A stretch of DNA of 64,000 bases. It comes from Bacteroidota bacterium. GTDB lineage: Bacteria > Bacteroidota > Bacteroidia > Chitinophagales > BACL12. The notes under the pieces were generated by a model, which was not told the DNA's origin, did no database searches, and saw only the letters and a list, made by a program, of their open reading frames with translations. Positions 18,142-29,513 of the stretch are shown here, piece after piece. Each line of letters starts with the position of its first letter. Positions within the stretch are counted from its first letter, which is position 1. Where the stretch lies: positions 744,001 through 808,000 of the forward strand of contig JADKAC010000005.1 of assembly GCA_016715425.1 (NCBI GenBank). Direction: 5' to 3'. The position numbers and the translations under genes are program-made.

Positions 18142-19041
18142 ATGAAAAGTTTTTTACTTCCTTTTATTCTCCTTTTTACACATCAAATATTGCATGCCCA
18201 GACCTACACCATACCCGGTGCAACCGAGCAACCTGCATGGGTTTTTCCATTATGGTTTGAAGATGGGACTGGTGCAAAGGATACGCTGTATTTAGGTTAT
18301 GACTCTGAAGGGCAAGATTATGGATATCCTCAAAGTGATACTGTTTTCGCAGAATACTTTAATTTAATAGATACGACAAAATTTAATGTTTATTGGTCTT
18401 CCATTTATTTTGATAGCCTAATTTTAAAAAATATAATATGGCAGCATTTAGAGTTCTATACTTATATAAGTTTTTACAAAGCAGAATATCCAATTAAAAT
18501 TAGTTGGGATAATAATTTATTTTATAGTGAAGCATTGCCTTATCCTTTCAACGAAGATTTACCAAGAGCTTGGGGTTTGTTTTATTGCCATGATAACAGC
18601 CCTGAATATCCAAATTGTTTCCCACTTGGAGAATTACCATTATTATTTACCGATACCATTATAGGTCCTCCATATTTATTTGAAATTTGGCGGAAAGATT
18701 CTATGATATTCAATGGTCCTGATAATACTTATTTGCTTGACTATGCAGATTTTGCTGTTTTCCCCTATAATAGTTTTGATGGCACTGCAATTGAAGAACA
18801 GGATATTACTTCAATAACAGTAGGCCCAAATCCATTTATTAATGAGATTCAAATCAAATCCTTTGATCAATTAGAAAATTTAACTATTTATTCTATTACA
18901 GGTCAACAGATTTTTTTTAAGAATGATATCAAAGGAAATAGTATCCAATTATATCTTGGCTTTCTACCACGGGGTCAAATATATTTTTTAAAAGTAAATA
19001 CCAGTAATTCAACTTATCCTATTAAATTAATTAAAAACTAA
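18142..19041 (+). CDS. secreted protein with T9SS type A sorting domain, 299 aa
   Basis: The signal peptide covers about residues 1-19 (cleavage after HAQ). The middle is aromatic- and Asp-rich and I do not recognise it. The last ~75 residues are a type IX secretion sorting domain (VGPNPFINEIQIKS, LTIYSITGQQIF, ending with a basic LIKN), so the product should cross the outer membrane and be released or anchored. It is 4 bases upstream of a second, much larger T9SS protein, so the two form an operon and may work together. Confidence 0.8.
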   Translation: MKSFLLPFILLFTHQILHAQTYTIPGATEQPAWVFPLWFEDGTGAKDTLYLGYDSEGQDYGYPQSDTVFAEYFNLIDTTKFNVYWSSIYFDSLILKNIIWQHLEFYTYISFYKAEYPIKISWDNNLFYSEALPYPFNEDLPRAWGLFYCHDNSPEYPNCFPLGELPLLFTDTIIGPPYLFEIWRKDSMIFNGPDNTYLLDYADFAVFPYNSFDGTAIEEQDITSITVGPNPFINEIQIKSFDQLENLTIYSITGQQIFFKNDIKGNSIQLYLGFLPRGQIYFLKVNTSNSTYPIKLIKN

Positions 19042-19045
19042 ACCG

Positions 19046-22000
19046 ATGAAAAAATTTTACCTGATTGCTTTAACGATCCAATTTTGTTTTCTCCAAATGC
19101 ATTCTGAAGCTCAAGTTCAAAAAGAAATAAAAAACGGATATATACATCCAGCCGATGGGGTATTTAGAGTTTTTATAGTGTTTGCTGAACTGGATTATTC
19201 AACTTCTGGCTGTAGTTATTCTCTTGGCGAAGTGGATGAATCATGGCCTATTGTGGGCGGTGTAACTCAGATACCAACGTATGCGGATAATTTATTTGAT
19301 CAATATTATACCACCGGTATTACCCCGACAAATTTGATTAGTAAATTTTATTATGAAGCATCCTTTGGGAAATATGTAATTCTTGGTGATTATTATGAAG
19401 ATGTAATTACAATACCATGTTCAAGTTATAGTGGTTTAGATGGTGTTGCAGAGGTTATTGAAGCATTAAGCAATTCAATTTCCAGTGGTAGTGTATATTC
19501 TGCTAATGGATTACCATTAAGCGATTTTGATAATTATGATTTGTTAGGTGGTGAATCAAATTTAAGAGGAGTTTCAAAATCAAATACCAGCGATGATAAA
19601 ATAGACCTGCTTGTAATTGCTTGGCGCAATAACAATGTTGGCTCAATAAAAAAATGTAACTCGGGTTTTGGGGTGTCCTATTCTGATTATTCATACACAG
19701 TTGATGACAAAATAGAAGGAGTAAATACCAGAACATCCTTTAATGTGTGTGGAGATGAGGAAGGTTTTTTCTATATATTTCAAGCAGAAATAATGCATGG
19801 ACTCTTCGGCCCAAATAATTGGCATTCTGCTGGAGGCGCAGACAAAAGAACATTTTTAATTACACCTGCTTCTGCGGGGATTACTTCACAATCACCTGGC
19901 ACAAGTGCTTCACCAAGCGGATGGGATAGATGGATGTTAGAATGGGAGCATCCAGCTAAAGACCAAATAGATGATGTATTTATTTCAACCGGTGAAGGAG
20001 TATTAGAAACTGATGGTGACATTTCCATTGAGAATCTTCCCAATGGAGGAACATTTGTGCTGAGAGATAATTATTTGACCGGAGATGCGGTGCGCATAAA
20101 GTTGCCACATATTGACTGGCAAATTTCGGGTGATATCAAGAATCAGTTTTTATGGCTTGAAAATCATCAACGTCTTTCAGAATTTGATCAAGAAAAGTAT
20201 ATTGACGATTGCAAAACACAGGGTACTGGCTTATATGTTTCACTTCAAGCTGGAAAAGATAATAATTTGCTTGACGATGATGCCTCTGTTTATCCAGCAA
20301 CTACAAGCCCATCAATGCCTAATAGTTTAGGCAGTTGGATGATGCCTATCTCAGCAGAAGGAAATTTTGATTTTGTAATAAGTACCGAAACACCTCCCTA
20401 TGGATTATGTGAATGGGATAATGGTAGTTTAGTAATAGATATGGATAATAATATCCCAAATCAGTTTACGGGATTTTCTGATCTTTTTAAAGTTGTTAAC
20501 GGTGGTGATGGAGTTATTGGAGTTAATCCTTCTGAATCGGATGATTTAGTTATTGGAAGATTTAAAAGATTTGGTTCCAGTGTGGAACATGAATTATATG
20601 ATTTTGGCGATGATTTAGATGCATTCACTTTATCCGGGAATAATAGATTATCAATTGCAACAAACCCATCTCCTGTTTCTGTTTATACTTATATTTCGAA
20701 TTTATATGATCCGTTATACCCTGCTTTAAAGAATTCATGGGAAAATGATACGATATGGTTAAACGGATTAAATATTGAAATTAGTGCAGAAACCACAAAC
20801 ACAACTATTGGTGGTAAAGATATAACCGTTGATATATCCTGGGATAACTATTCAGTGGATAATGATGTACGCTGGTGTGGTAACATCGTTTTACAAAATG
20901 ATGTAAATGACCCTTTAAGCCGTCAAAGTCAAATTATTTTAGAAGAAGGGAAGGTAATTAAACTTGAAAGAGGCAAAAGCCCTACGCAACATATAGCCGA
21001 AGAAATGATAGATGATGAATGGATATTTACAAAACCAACCACTCTCACTTTAAAAACCGGAACTAAAACAACCTTAAAGAAAAACTCCTGCTTGTTAGTG
21101 AATGAAAATTCTACTCTTTTAATAAAAAGTGGCGCAGAAATAATTATTGAGGAAGGCGCACAATTGCATGCTGAAAATGGTGGACAAATCATCATTGAAG
21201 CAGGGGCTATAGTAAAGCTATCGCAGATTAACGCAAAAATATTGGTGGAGAATGGTGGTGAGTTGATTATTAAACCGGGAATTAATGATCTTGAATTAAC
21301 TGCCCAAACAAAAATTGAAATTGAGAATGGGGGTTTTATGATTTTGGAAGGAAATGATATTTATCTTAACTCAACTTCTGCAACAATTACACTTAAAGCA
21401 GGCGGCACCATTCAAACTGCAAATTATGTTGACTTTACTTTTACCGGTACAGGCTACTTAGCATATTATGAAGATGGCATTTTCGACTTAGGAACCGATA
21501 GTCGTTTTTATTTAAAAGGAAGCGGCACTACGGATATGAAATGTTGGCTGCAAACAGATGCCGATTTATATATCAGCACAAGAGATGTATGGTTAGAGGA
21601 TTGTAAAATTGTTTATAACAATAATAGTTTAATGCGCAATGCGTATGCAAATTTTTATGCGGAAAATGTATTGTTTAACACTGGCGGCAGCACTGCAATA
21701 AATGGAATTTCTGCCTACGATACTGAATCGTTTTATATTACACAGGGTACATTCGATGGCTTTGCTACTCCTGTTAAACTTGAAAATATTTCTGTATGTC
21801 CGGAAGATGTGAATGTAGAAATTCGCCAGACCACTATTAAGAATTATACTCAAAATGGCATTCAGGCAGAAGATGTACATCGCATGTATTTATATGCAAA
21901 TAGTATTGAAGGAAATGCAAATGCGACAACAGGATTGTGGTTAGAAAATGTAATTGAATGCAGAGTGGAAGCAGGTAATATTAAAAATCATACCTATCAA

Positions 22001-23113
22001 CCCGGCGTATTTTTATACAACACACGTTACTTTATTTTAGATGGCGCCACCATTAAAAGTAATTATCGAGGAATTGAATCTTACCGCAGTAATATTTATT
22101 TGCGCAATCAGGCAACAATAAAATTAAATACCACAGAAGGCATTTTTGCTTTAAGTGCTATCAGCGATTTAGTAGATCCCGATATATTATGTAAAATAGT
22201 AGTAGGTGATATTGGCTGCGGATGGATAATTCAAAACGAAACGGGAATTTTGGGTGAAGATATTCTTTTGGATATTGATGCAATTACACATGCAATAAAT
22301 GAAGGTGATACAGCTCAGCCCAATCGTTTTGATGGAAATACAAGAGCGATTGAAGTATGCTACGAATATTTTAATAACACCTATATTTCAGATACATTAA
22401 TGGCAAAAGGCAATTATTGGACAGGCGGTGGCGCACCCATTGGCAGTGATGTAAGTACAGGCTTTGATATTAAATGTAGTGATATAACAACAGATTCCTC
22501 TCTATATGTTTCCACACAACCAACCAATTGCGATTGTCTTGGCAATTGCATTGATATAGAAGACGAAGAAGCCCTTACCTTGCGCATGGCAAATTACTCG
22601 TGTAATTACTATATAAATGAAAAGGGAGGAGGTCGTATTACCATTGCAAAGAAATATCAGCAAGCATATCAACTTTTTCTGGAAGGTGATTTTAATTATG
22701 CCTATCAGAAATTTAAATGGATAAAAGACAGAGTAGAAGTAGAATATCCTCAAGGCTTACCCGATGGAATTTGTAAAGACTTATATGGAAAAGCATATTG
22801 GTATAAAGATCAGATGGCAGTAATAGCAGAAGTATATTGTCAATATCCGTTTTATGAGCGCATGATAGAAGACAATACAGTTATTCCGAAGTTTAGTGTA
22901 TTTCCAAATCCTGCACAAAACATAGTGGTAATTGCATGCACAGAAATTGGAAAAACCAACTATACAATATTCAGCGCATCAGGCAACCAAATGCAAAGCG
23001 GTAGTTTTGAAGGAAGCACACAATTGCAATTAGAAAATTATGCTTCAGGAATCTATTTTATAAATCTGCAAACAGAAACCGCAGTTGAAACTTTGAAGCT
23101 GATGGTGGAATAA
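19046..23113 (+). CDS. 1355-aa T9SS-exported protein: M6-like region with degenerate zinc motif, beta-helix-like body
   Basis: Signal peptide residues ~1-23. Residues ~25-330 resemble a secreted zincin (M6-like) fold. The spot where HExxH is expected reads A247-E-I-M-H251, followed by GLFGPNNWH260, so the first zinc ligand is replaced by Ala and activity is doubtful. Residues ~680-800 contain short reiterated beta strands (NENSTLLIKSGAEIIIEEG, ENGGQIIIEAGA), and ~870-1130 look like a right-handed beta-helix (repeats such as FYAENVLFN, LYANSIEGN). A helical segment near 1230 precedes the T9SS tail (FSVFPNPAQNIVV ... LKLMVE). It is probably a surface adhesin or binding protein. Co-transcribed with the gene ending 4 bases upstream. 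Confidence 0.85.
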   Translation: MKKFYLIALTIQFCFLQMHSEAQVQKEIKNGYIHPADGVFRVFIVFAELDYSTSGCSYSLGEVDESWPIVGGVTQIPTYADNLFDQYYTTGITPTNLISKFYYEASFGKYVILGDYYEDVITIPCSSYSGLDGVAEVIEALSNSISSGSVYSANGLPLSDFDNYDLLGGESNLRGVSKSNTSDDKIDLLVIAWRNNNVGSIKKCNSGFGVSYSDYSYTVDDKIEGVNTRTSFNVCGDEEGFFYIFQAEIMHGLFGPNNWHSAGGADKRTFLITPASAGITSQSPGTSASPSGWDRWMLEWEHPAKDQIDDVFISTGEGVLETDGDISIENLPNGGTFVLRDNYLTGDAVRIKLPHIDWQISGDIKNQFLWLENHQRLSEFDQEKYIDDCKTQGTGLYVSLQAGKDNNLLDDDASVYPATTSPSMPNSLGSWMMPISAEGNFDFVISTETPPYGLCEWDNGSLVIDMDNNIPNQFTGFSDLFKVVNGGDGVIGVNPSESDDLVIGRFKRFGSSVEHELYDFGDDLDAFTLSGNNRLSIATNPSPVSVYTYISNLYDPLYPALKNSWENDTIWLNGLNIEISAETTNTTIGGKDITVDISWDNYSVDNDVRWCGNIVLQNDVNDPLSRQSQIILEEGKVIKLERGKSPTQHIAEEMIDDEWIFTKPTTLTLKTGTKTTLKKNSCLLVNENSTLLIKSGAEIIIEEGAQLHAENGGQIIIEAGAIVKLSQINAKILVENGGELIIKPGINDLELTAQTKIEIENGGFMILEGNDIYLNSTSATITLKAGGTIQTANYVDFTFTGTGYLAYYEDGIFDLGTDSRFYLKGSGTTDMKCWLQTDADLYISTRDVWLEDCKIVYNNNSLMRNAYANFYAENVLFNTGGSTAINGISAYDTESFYITQGTFDGFATPVKLENISVCPEDVNVEIRQTTIKNYTQNGIQAEDVHRMYLYANSIEGNANATTGLWLENVIECRVEAGNIKNHTYQPGVFLYNTRYFILDGATIKSNYRGIESYRSNIYLRNQATIKLNTTEGIFALSAISDLVDPDILCKIVVGDIGCGWIIQNETGILGEDILLDIDAITHAINEGDTAQPNRFDGNTRAIEVCYEYFNNTYISDTLMAKGNYWTGGGAPIGSDVSTGFDIKCSDITTDSSLYVSTQPTNCDCLGNCIDIEDEEALTLRMANYSCNYYINEKGGGRITIAKKYQQAYQLFLEGDFNYAYQKFKWIKDRVEVEYPQGLPDGICKDLYGKAYWYKDQMAVIAEVYCQYPFYERMIEDNTVIPKFSVFPNPAQNIVVIACTEIGKTNYTIFSASGNQMQSGSFEGSTQLQLENYASGIYFINLQTETAVETLKLMVE

Positions 23114-23137
23114 ATAAATTAATTAAACTCACTTTTT

Positions 23138-23177
23138 AAAAGCCATTGTATCTTGAAGGATATGATGGCTTTTTTTC
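23138..23177 (+). terminator. terminator of the T9SS operon
   Basis: 15-bp stem AAAAGCCATTGTATC / GATATGATGGCTTTT (two G-T pairs), loop TTGAAG, then T run. Confidence 0.85.
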
Positions 23178-23246
23178 GTATTATCGGTTTATCACCTCTT
23201 GCAGGCATACGTCTATATCAAAGGGATAATATGTTTTTGCATTTTT

Positions 23247-23323
23247 AGCCCCGATAGCAGTGGAAAGCCCGTACCCCGTTTTTCACGGGGGCGGACTTGG
23301 AACGGATAGCGGGAAAAAGCTCC
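23247..23323 (+). ncRNA. structured intergenic RNA-like element
   Basis: Nested pairings are visible: outer AGC / GCT, then CCCG / CGGG, then AAGxCCG / CGGxCTT, then CCCCGT / ACGGGG closing a TTTTC loop, with symmetric purine-rich internal loops (GATAGCAGTGGA facing GGAACGGATAG). A T run follows. The primary motif resembles an element I have seen repeatedly at gene ends in Bacteroidota, perhaps the Flavo-1 type RNA, but I cannot confirm the family. It sits 133 bases after the T9SS operon and past that operon's own terminator, so it may be separately transcribed. Confidence 0.55.
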
Positions 23324-23365
23324 TAAGATTTTTTCTTATTTGTTTTCTTCTACTTTCCCCCAAAA

Positions 23366-23402
23366 AAAAGAGGCTATTTCACCTTTTGAAATAGCCTCTT
23401 TT
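23366..23402. terminator. bidirectional terminator
   Basis: Perfect 16-bp stem AAAAGAGGCTATTTCA / TGAAATAGCCTCTTTT with a 5-base loop and A/T runs on both sides. It ends the convergent minus-strand gene at 23422 and any transcript from the left. Confidence 0.9.
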
Positions 23403-23421
23403 AAAAGTAAATTAAATTAGA

Positions 23422-24333
23422 TTAATTGTATGCAGGTTTGGGTTGCTGCGAGTCGTTGTTACCTGAATCAATTTTTTCTATTTCTTTATCTGCTCGTTTC
23501 TTTGCTAATGCTAATTTATATGCAAACCATTTTTTGTCGAACATCTTGCGCATGATATCATCAAATTTTCTTTGAATGGAAAGGTTATATGCACCTTTTG
23601 CTTTTAAGGCAAGGGTAGAGCCAACAGTGCGCACACTTAAACCAAAACCACCTTCCAGATATTCGATATGATGCCAATAACCGCTGGGCATATAAAGCGT
23701 ATCGCCATATTCTAAAATTGCAGTGCTGCCTTTCACATATTTTAATCCGGGATATTTTTCGTAATCCGGATGATCTATATCTACCGTGGTATGTACATTA
23801 AAAGGTAAACGATATAATAATTTGGATTGATCGGGTGCAAAAAGAACCACACGTTTTCTACCGTTAAATTGGGTGAGGAATACATTACTCATATCTATAT
23901 CCTGATGAATACGTGTTATCGAATTTTTTGGTCCGAAAAACATAAAGGGCAATTTAATATAACCACTTGCAATGGAAGGATATCCAAAATCTTTTAATAG
24001 CTCGGGTTTGTATTTAAACACCGGAAATAAAAACAAGCGCAAATCTGTAGGTTCCTTTTCTATTAAATCTAAATATTCGCTGAATTTCATGCGAGCATGT
24101 GGGACTTTAATAGTTTCACTGGGATCTGCTTTTGAACTGCTTACTAAATCAACAATGTGGTCACCCATGGCATTTTTAAAATATTCCATAGTCCACTTTT
24201 CATAAGCGGGATATTGTTTCCATAAGCCACGGAGAACCACCGGTTTTTGAGGCTTGTGATATTGGTCCATAAATTCCTGTTTGCTTATACTCGAAGCGTC
24301 CACCACAGGAACAGGTGAATCATAGTTTATCAT
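23422..24333 (-). CDS. cupin-like (JmjC/FIH-type) Fe(II)/2-oxoglutarate oxygenase candidate
   Basis: A 303-residue protein of the cupin_8/JmjC-like family. The iron site HxD...H is visible as RIHQDIDMSN (around residue 142) and MPSGYWHHIEYL (around 218), and the basic residues expected to bind 2-oxoglutarate follow HQD (FNGRKRVVLF). Relatives hydroxylate proteins or small molecules; the substrate is unknown. No signal peptide, so cytosolic. A TAnnTTTG box lies 21 bases upstream. The tail is charged and disordered (KRADKEIEKIDSGNN). Confidence 0.82.
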   Translation of the reverse strand: MINYDSPVPVVDASSISKQEFMDQYHKPQKPVVLRGLWKQYPAYEKWTMEYFKNAMGDHIVDLVSSSKADPSETIKVPHARMKFSEYLDLIEKEPTDLRLFLFPVFKYKPELLKDFGYPSIASGYIKLPFMFFGPKNSITRIHQDIDMSNVFLTQFNGRKRVVLFAPDQSKLLYRLPFNVHTTVDIDHPDYEKYPGLKYVKGSTAILEYGDTLYMPSGYWHHIEYLEGGFGLSVRTVGSTLALKAKGAYNLSIQRKFDDIMRKMFDKKWFAYKLALAKKRADKEIEKIDSGNNDSQQPKPAYN

Positions 24334-24353
24334 ATTCCGATTTTATTATTGTA

Positions 24354-24361
24354 CAAAATTA
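24354..24361 (-). promoter_or_regulatory. -7 box for the cupin-like gene
   Basis: TAATTTTG on the minus strand matches TAnnTTTG exactly, 21 bases before the start codon. Confidence 0.45.
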
Positions 24362-24416
24362 ACACAGTAACAATTCTGTGACGAGTGATTTTAATCAATT
24401 AACTCACTTTTAATGT

Positions 24417-26357
24417 TTACAAACTAATTATTTCTAATTCTGTGCGTCGGTTAGTTGCTCTGCCATCCTCAGTTTCATTTGAATCAACCGGTTTTGTTTC
24501 TCCGAATCCCTGATGTGATAATCTTTCTTTTGCAATACCTGCCTGTATTAAATAATCTTCCACCGCTAATGCTCTGTCAATGGATAATTGTAAGTTTTCA
24601 GACTCACTTCCAATATTATCCGTATGTCCGTTTATCCGCACTTTAATATTGTTATTTAATTGCAGTAATTCAACCGCTTTATTTAATTCAGTTTCTGATT
24701 CCGGCAATAACTCTGCAGAAGCGGTATTAAAAAATATATTGCGCAGCGTAATTATTTCTCCTGAAGAAACAGGTTGAAGAAAAATTTCGAGTGTATAGGG
24801 TTCATCTTGTTTTACATTTTCCAAACTGAAATTTTCTGAGTGGAATAAATAGCCTTGCTTTTGAACAAACAATCCGTACTCATTTCCAATAGGTAGAATA
24901 ACTAAAAACTCTCCATTTTTTTCATCGCTAAAAGTGGTGAGTACTTCTTTACCTGTTTTCAAATTCATTAACTGCACTTCTGCTTTCAATGTCTTTTTAG
25001 TGCGGGCATCTTTTACAATTGCTTTCACATAAGTTACCGGCTCTGGTCGCATAGGAGCAGGTACGTTGAAGCTGTATAAATCAAGTAATCCCAAGGCATC
25101 AAATCTATCGCTGGCAAAGTATGCAGTGTTTCCATCTGCTGAAAGACTAAGTGTGGTTTCATCGCCGGAAGTATTTATAGGATAACCAAGATTTACAGGT
25201 GTTTGCCATTCGCCATTTTCATCTTTTTTAATAAAAAATAAATCACTGCCACCCATGCCCGGATGTCCGCTGCTTGAAAAATATAATGTGCGTCCGTCGG
25301 GATGAATAAAGGGTGATTTATCATCTTCAGGGGTATTTATTTTCGGACCTGCATTCACAGGTTTTTCCCAATAACCATCTTCACCCATTTTGCTGATGTA
25401 AATATCTGCGCCGCCTAAACCTCCCGGACGATTACTGGTATAAAATAAATATTTCCCATCGGCAGAAACAGAGGGTTGTGAATCCCAATTTCCGGAATTT
25501 ATATTTCGTCCTGCATTTTCAGGATAAGTCCATTCGTTGCCAATTTTTAATGAGTAATAAATATCACAACTGCCGAATCCTTCAGGGCTATTACATAAGG
25601 TATAAAAAAGCCATTTGCCATCAGCAGAAATGTTTTGAGCACCTTCATTTAATTTACTATTAATTGGCTTACCCATATTTAAGGCAGCAGACCAAACGCC
25701 ATTGATATTTTCTGTAATGAAAAAATCTTCATTTAAATGAATAGTAGTTCCACCGCTTTCTAATTTAACTTCTTCTTGAATGTTTCTTGTAAAAATCATA
25801 ACAGAATTATCAGCAGAAATACTGGGGAAATATTCTGAGTATTCGCTGTTTACATTCGGTCCGAGATTGATTGGTTTAAATTCAACAGGATGTTGCACTG
25901 CATCCACTGCAAACTCAATACTTGTCAACAATAATTCTGCTTTTCTTTTGTTTCTCCAACAATATCCGGATGTGCAAGAAATATTTGAATATGTTCAAAC
26001 GCTTCATCGTACTTCATCAGCATTTGTTCTGATCTTGCAATTTTTATATAAACACCTACATCATAATCAGCTTGAAGGTCAATTGCTTTTTCTAAAAAAT
26101 TCTTCTGCTTCTACATGCAAACCCGCTTGCTGATATGCATCGCCGCCATAGATATATGCTGTAATAAATTCAGGTTCGATTGTAACGGCCTGCTTAAACG
26201 CTTCAGCAGCTTCTTTAAAATTGCTGCCCATTGCCATTTGAATTCCGGTATCAAAAAATTTGCGTGCTTTTTTGGATGCAGTTTCAGGAGTTACTATCTG
26301 ACTGTAGCTCTGAAAAAAAGTAAAACAAAATAATCCTGTAATTATTAAGTGGCGCAT
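24417..26357 (-). CDS. TPR - PD40 repeat - OmpA family outer-membrane protein (reading frame broken twice)
   Basis: Signal peptide at the 5' end (26357, ending SYSQ), then TPR repeats, four or more WD40-like PD40 motifs (SADGKWLFYTL, SADGKYLFYTSNRPGG, HPDGRTLYFSS), a carboxypeptidase-regulatory segment and a C-terminal OmpA domain that binds peptidoglycan (VRINGHTDNIGS). The frame breaks at the A6 run 26094-26099 (one base too many) and again at about 25941-25949 (one too few). With both corrected the TPR continues as EEFLEKAIDLQADYDV and joins KRKAELLLTSIEFAV, giving ~646 aa. Uncorrected pieces are 26079-26357 and 24417-25931. Homopolymer errors are more likely than decay, as all domains are intact. 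A full-length paralogue of the C-terminal part lies at 55064-57280. Confidence 0.82.
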
Positions 26358-26398
26358 ATATTTTTTCTACAACGTGATTATAAGGTGATGATTATAGT

Positions 26399-26432
26399 TT
26401 AAAAAAACCCCTATCTGGTTAGGAAAGGGGTT
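26399..26432 (-). terminator. terminator of secDF
   Basis: On the minus strand AACCCCT and AGGGGTT form a stem followed by a run of seven T, 24 bases after the secDF stop. Confidence 0.8.
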
Positions 26433-26455
26433 GGGTAAATGGACTTTATTAAAAA

Positions 26456-29400
26456 TTATTTTCTACGCAACACTTCATCTGCTGATTTATCATGCGATTT
26501 TTTACCATATAATTCAAGTGCTAAAGAAGATGCAATAAATACAGATGAATATGTACCGAAGGCAACTCCTACAAAGATTGCTAATGCAAATCCTTGTATA
26601 TTTTCTGTTCCAAATAATAGTAACACTAAAATGGACAGCATTGTTGTACCACCTGTAATTACAGTACGACTTAGTGTTTGATTAATTGCAAGGTTAAATA
26701 TCTCTTTAATAGTACCTGCTTTTGATTCTCTAAGGTATTCACGAATTCTGTCGAAAACTACCACAGTGTCGTTAATTGAGTAACCGATAACAGTTAACAA
26801 GGCCGCAATAAATGCTTCATTAATTTCCAGAGTAAACGGCATTATATTTTTAAAGATGGCAAATACTGAGAGTACAACTACTGCATCGTGCAATAAGGCC
26901 ATTACTCCGCCAAGTGCAAATTGCCACCTTCGGAATCGAATAGTGATATAAATGAAAATAGCAAGAAGTGCAAGTCCTAAAGCAATAAAGGCACTTTTCT
27001 TAATGTCTTGTGCAATGGTTGGCTCCACTTTCATTTGACTTTCTTTATATACTGCATCCCATGTGCTGAAGCTTGGATCTGTTGAATAAAAGCCAGTAAG
27101 ATTTTGGTAAAGAGTTGAAGCAACTACACTATCAGTTTCAGGAAATGATTCTTCAATTTTATAACTCGTTGTAATTTTTAATTTATCATTTCCGCTGAAA
27201 GTTTTCACTTGTATTTTATCATCAAAAGTCCCGAACAAATGATTTCTCACTTCAGTAGCATCAACCGGTTGATCGAATTTTACTGTGTAAGTTCTACCGC
27301 CTTTAAAATCGACACCTAAATCAAATCCGGAAATGAAAATAAACATCAATCCGATAAATGTTATTGACAAAGAGAAAATATAACCAATACGTCGTTTTCC
27401 CATGAAATCAAAATTTACATTCTTAAAAGCATTCTTGGTGAAATTCGTATAGTATTTAATTGGTTTTTCTTTGCGAACCATATTATCCAAAATCAATCTG
27501 GAAATAAAAATGGAAGTAAATAATGAAGTTAAAATACCAATGATAAGGACTACTGCAAATCCTTTAACTGGTCCTACACCAAATTGAGAAAGGATAATAC
27601 CAATTATTAAAGTTGTTAGCTGCGAGTCAATAATGGCTGAATAAGAATTGGAATAACCATCGGCAATTGCTTTAATCATGGTTTTACCTTTTGCCAATTC
27701 CTCCCTAATACGTTCATATATAATAACGTTGGCATCCACCGCCATACCCATTGTCAATACAAGACCGGCAATACCAGGTAGTGTTAATGTAGCCCCAATA
27801 GATGAGAGTATTCCAAATATGAAAAATATATTGGCGAATAAAGCAATGTCAGAAACTAATCCGGCAGTACTGTAATATAACGCCATAAAGAAAATCACAA
27901 GCACAAGTCCTGCAATCATGGATATTAAACCTGCACTAATTGCCTGACGACCTAATGAAGGACCTACAATATCTTCCTGTACAATGCGACTCGGCACCGG
28001 TAGCTTTCCTACCTCTAAAATATTTGCTAATACCTGTGCATCTTTTACTTCAAAATTTCCAGAGATAACAGAACGACCGTTAGGGATTTCTTCATTTACT
28101 CTAGGAGCAGAATACACAGTGTTATCTAAAGTAATTGCAATAAACTTTCCTGTATTTTCTGAGGTTATTCTTCTCCATGCTTTAGCTCCATCGCTCTTCA
28201 TAGTCATGGAAACTTCCGGCGAACCGTTAGTTGGATTAAAACTTTGAGTTGCGTTACTAATTACATCACCTTCAAGCAGAGGGCCATTGCCATCCACTTT
28301 TCCTTTCATAGCATACAATTCATACAGATCTTTATCTGTAGGAATAGGTCCGGAACTTAGCATGAACCTAACATCTCCGGGAAACGTACTTACCACAACA
28401 TCCATTGCGAGATACTCCATCAATTTGGCAGTATCTTTCACATTTACATATCCTAAAACAGGGCCTGCACTTTGGGGTGGCAATAAAACGGTATTTAATA
28501 ATGGTCCGGATTGAGAAGCAGTTGTATCTAAATCAGAAATAGTATCGGTATTTTCACCAAACAGTGTATTAGAATCGCCGGAGTTTTCTGCAATTACTTC
28601 GGTTTGCGTAGCAGTATCTTCAGTAAATGCAGTTGTATTAACTGTAGTTGTATCTATTATAGAACTCCCATCACTAAAAGTATCTTTGTTCTCTTCCATT
28701 ACACTTCTCAACGCTTCATTGGCAGCGGTAAGATTAGCAGAAAGATCCTGGATAGTATATGTTTGCCAAAACTGAAGATTTGCAGTTGATTGAAGTAGTT
28801 TTCTCACTTGCTTAGGATTATCTACTCCAGGTAATTCAACAATAATTCTTCCGGTGCTTTCTTGTAAAGTAATATAAGGCTGTGATACACCAAATTTATC
28901 AATTCGTTCTTTGAGTTTTGTATAAGTAGAGTTAACACCTTTCTCGGCTTCTTCCTTTAGAAATGTTTTTACATCTGAGTTGGAAGCGGTAGCTGCAAGT
29001 TTTTCGGAGTTATCTCTGCTACTAAACAGTGAAACCAATTGAGATCCCGGATTTGCCTTCTCATAAATCGAAACAAATAAATCTATCAAATCTCCATTAC
29101 CTTTTCCAGATTCAATTCTCGCTTGTTCTAATGCCTCATTCAGCTTTGGATTTTTTGGATTATTGGAAAGGCTTTTAACGAGGTCGTATTTGGAAACTTC
29201 CAATACTACACTCATTCCACCTTGTAGATCAAGTCCAAGTTTTAGAGCTCTTTCTTTTACCTCATCATAATTATATTTTGCAATACCGAGGTTATATACT
29301 GTTTCATTGGCTTTTTTGGCCAGATATTCCCGTTTCTTTTCTGAGATAAATTCTACTCTGTCTTCACCAGTTAAATCTGCAGTTACAGATTGCTCGGCAT

Positions 29401-29513
29401 AAGCAGCTGCATCACTTTCAACATTGCTTGCAACCCAGGTGAATGATAGTTGATAGATACATACTAAAGCGAGAACAATCAGGAAGAACCTGATTAAACC
29501 TTTTACCCTGCAT
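26456..29513 (-). CDS. secDF: protein translocase SecDF (fused), start split by one-base indel
   Basis: A fused SecD-SecF membrane protein (~1018 aa) that uses proton flow to help protein export through SecYEG. SecD signature GLDLQGGMSVVLEV and the periplasmic domain are N-terminal. The RND-type segments follow (MGMAVDANVIIYERI; SecF: GVDFKGGRTYTVKF, VIGYSINDTVVVFDRI). The conserved start, ATG at 29511-29513, reads MQGK then needs one A removed from the AAAA run at 29501-29504 to continue as GLIRFFLIVLALV in the main frame. Without correction the frame has no ATG before 29215, inside the SecD motif. Probably a sequencing indel. Confidence 0.9.

Noticed and set aside
24363..24380. CACAG-N8-CTGTG dyad as an operator for the cupin-like gene
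   Set aside because: Short arms in A/T-rich DNA and no regulator to connect; could be chance.
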